From Actinomycetota bacterium (GTDB lineage Bacteria; Actinomycetota; Thermoleophilia; Gaiellales; Gaiellaceae), in assembly GCA_005883365.1 (NCBI GenBank), contig VAXA01000144.1, forward strand, positions 1 through 5,206: 5,206 nucleotides of DNA, given 5' to 3'. The notes beneath the pieces were generated by a model that saw only the letters and a program-made list of their open reading frames with translations, did no database searches and was not told the DNA's origin. Below are positions 4,546 through 5,206 of the stretch, one piece after another. The position numbers were made by a program, and so were the translations under genes. Positions within the stretch are counted from its first letter, which is position 1. Each line of letters opens with the position of its first letter.

Positions 4546-5206
4546 CAGGGCTCGCCGTCGAGCGACTCGGCCAGGAGGGTGGAGACATCGGCGACGCGGA
4601 GCGGTGCGCCGGTCTCGCGGACCCCGTCGTCGAGCATCACGGTGCAGAACGGACAGGCGACGGCGAGCGTCTCCGCTCCGGTCTCGGCCGCCTCCCGCAC
4701 CCGCTCGGCGTTGATCGGGCGGCCGCGCTCCTCCATCCACATGTGCGCCCCGCCGGCGCCGCAGCAGAACGTCTGCTTGCCGCTCCGCTTCATCTCGACC
4801 GGTTGGCCGACGGCGCGGACGAGCTCGCGCGGCTCCATCCGTACGTCGTTGTGGCGGGCGAGGTAGCAGGAGTCGTGGTACGTGACCGGCTTCGCGTCGG
4901 CTCGCGGCGTCAGCCTCCCCTCGCGCACGAGCCGGGCGAGCAGCTCGCTGTGGTGGACGACCTCGTAGGAGCCGCCGAAGTCGGGGTACTCGTTCGCGAG
5001 GGTGTTGAAGCAGTGGGGGCAGCTGGCGACGATCTTCGTCACTCCCTGCTCGTTCAGCGTCGTCACGTTCTGTTCGGCGTAGGCCTGGAAGACGTACTCA
5101 TTGCCCATCCGCCGGGCCGGATCGCCAGTGCACGCCTCACGCGGGCCGAGGATCGCGAACTCGACGCCTGCTTTTTGCAGCAGCTTCGCCGTCGACTCGG
5201 CCGACG
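4545..5206 (-). CDS. EtfD/HdrD-like (Fe-S)-binding oxidoreductase with CCG domains, C-terminal part (cut by window edge)
   Basis: 219 residues are visible; the N-terminus, which in this family holds membrane helices and ferredoxin-like clusters, lies beyond 5206. The visible part carries two cysteine-rich CCG domains, as in heterodisulfide reductase HdrD, GlcF and mycobacterial EtfD (Rv0338c). Domain 1: EACTGDPARRMGNEYVFQ (C25) and SCPHCFNTLANEYPDFGG (C62, C65). Domain 2: VTYHDSCYLARHN (C113), FCCGAGGAHMWMEE (C147, C148) and ACPFC (C184, C187). The wording CPHCFNTxxxEYPxxGG with MWMEE is most like EtfD-type proteins, which pass electrons from the electron-transfer flavoprotein of acyl-CoA oxidation to menaquinone. 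The in-frame ATG at 5108 is internal: homologous sequence (LLQKAGVEFAILGPREACTGDP) continues above it. Quinone reduction is inferred from the family; another disulfide- or glycolate-linked role is possible. Confidence 0.9.
   Translation of the reverse strand, partial: SAESTAKLLQKAGVEFAILGPREACTGDPARRMGNEYVFQAYAEQNVTTLNEQGVTKIVASCPHCFNTLANEYPDFGGSYEVVHHSELLARLVREGRLTPRADAKPVTYHDSCYLARHNDVRMEPRELVRAVGQPVEMKRSGKQTFCCGAGGAHMWMEERGRPINAERVREAAETGAETLAVACPFCTVMLDDGVRETGAPLRVADVSTLLAESLDGEP

Noticed and set aside
1..5206. CRISPR array, tRNA/rRNA gene, insertion sequence or prophage signature
   Set aside because: No regularly spaced repeats, transposase or integrase motifs, tRNA cloverleaf or rRNA-like sequence was seen; nearly all of the window is accounted for by metabolic and regulatory genes.

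Overview
The window is uniformly GC-rich (about two thirds G+C by eye) and its genes overlap tightly. The protein wording (EtfD-like CCG protein, short MetV, GTG and probable leaderless starts) points to a high-GC actinobacterium, perhaps of the Thermoleophilia/Gaiellales type. The taxonomic guess is inference from protein style, not a search.

Layout. From about 3160 down to position 1, the minus strand carries one compact operon, read right to left. Its genes are an IclR-family regulator (3160-2471), a corrinoid (B12-binding) methyl-carrier protein (2474-1809), MetV (1699-1346), MetF (1359-459, broken by a frameshift) and the start of a pterin-binding methyl-THF:corrinoid methyltransferase (487 to the window edge). 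Four of the five genes are joined by overlaps or close coupling. The exception is a 109-bp spacer between the corrinoid protein gene and metV, which holds three hairpins in a row. On the plus strand, divergent from the regulator, is a two-domain GNAT acetyltransferase (3226-4119). Converging on it with no gap is a minus-strand pair: the C-terminal part of an EtfD/HdrD-like iron-sulfur protein (5206-4545) overlapped by a VOC-family protein (4545-4120).

How the genes work together (inference). The carrier protein and the pterin-binding enzyme would move a methyl group between a corrinoid and tetrahydrofolate, and MetF with MetV would interconvert methyl-THF and methylene-THF. This is the central part of a corrinoid-dependent methyl-transfer or demethylation pathway. 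No substrate-specific methyltransferase and no corrinoid re-activator is in view; they may lie to the left of the window. The IclR protein probably binds a perfect 8-bp-arm palindrome in its own promoter, and so may control the whole operon and possibly the divergent acetyltransferase.

Most notable observations: the IclR-type operator inside an overlapping divergent promoter; the triple hairpin inside the operon, whose first stem contains the corrinoid gene's stop codon; and apparent internal losses of conserved segments in three of the five operon genes (IclR effector domain, MetF with a frameshift, and the GERIN-type pterin motif of the methyltransferase). These losses mean either a decaying operon or assembly errors. 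There are no tRNA, rRNA, CRISPR or mobile-element signatures.
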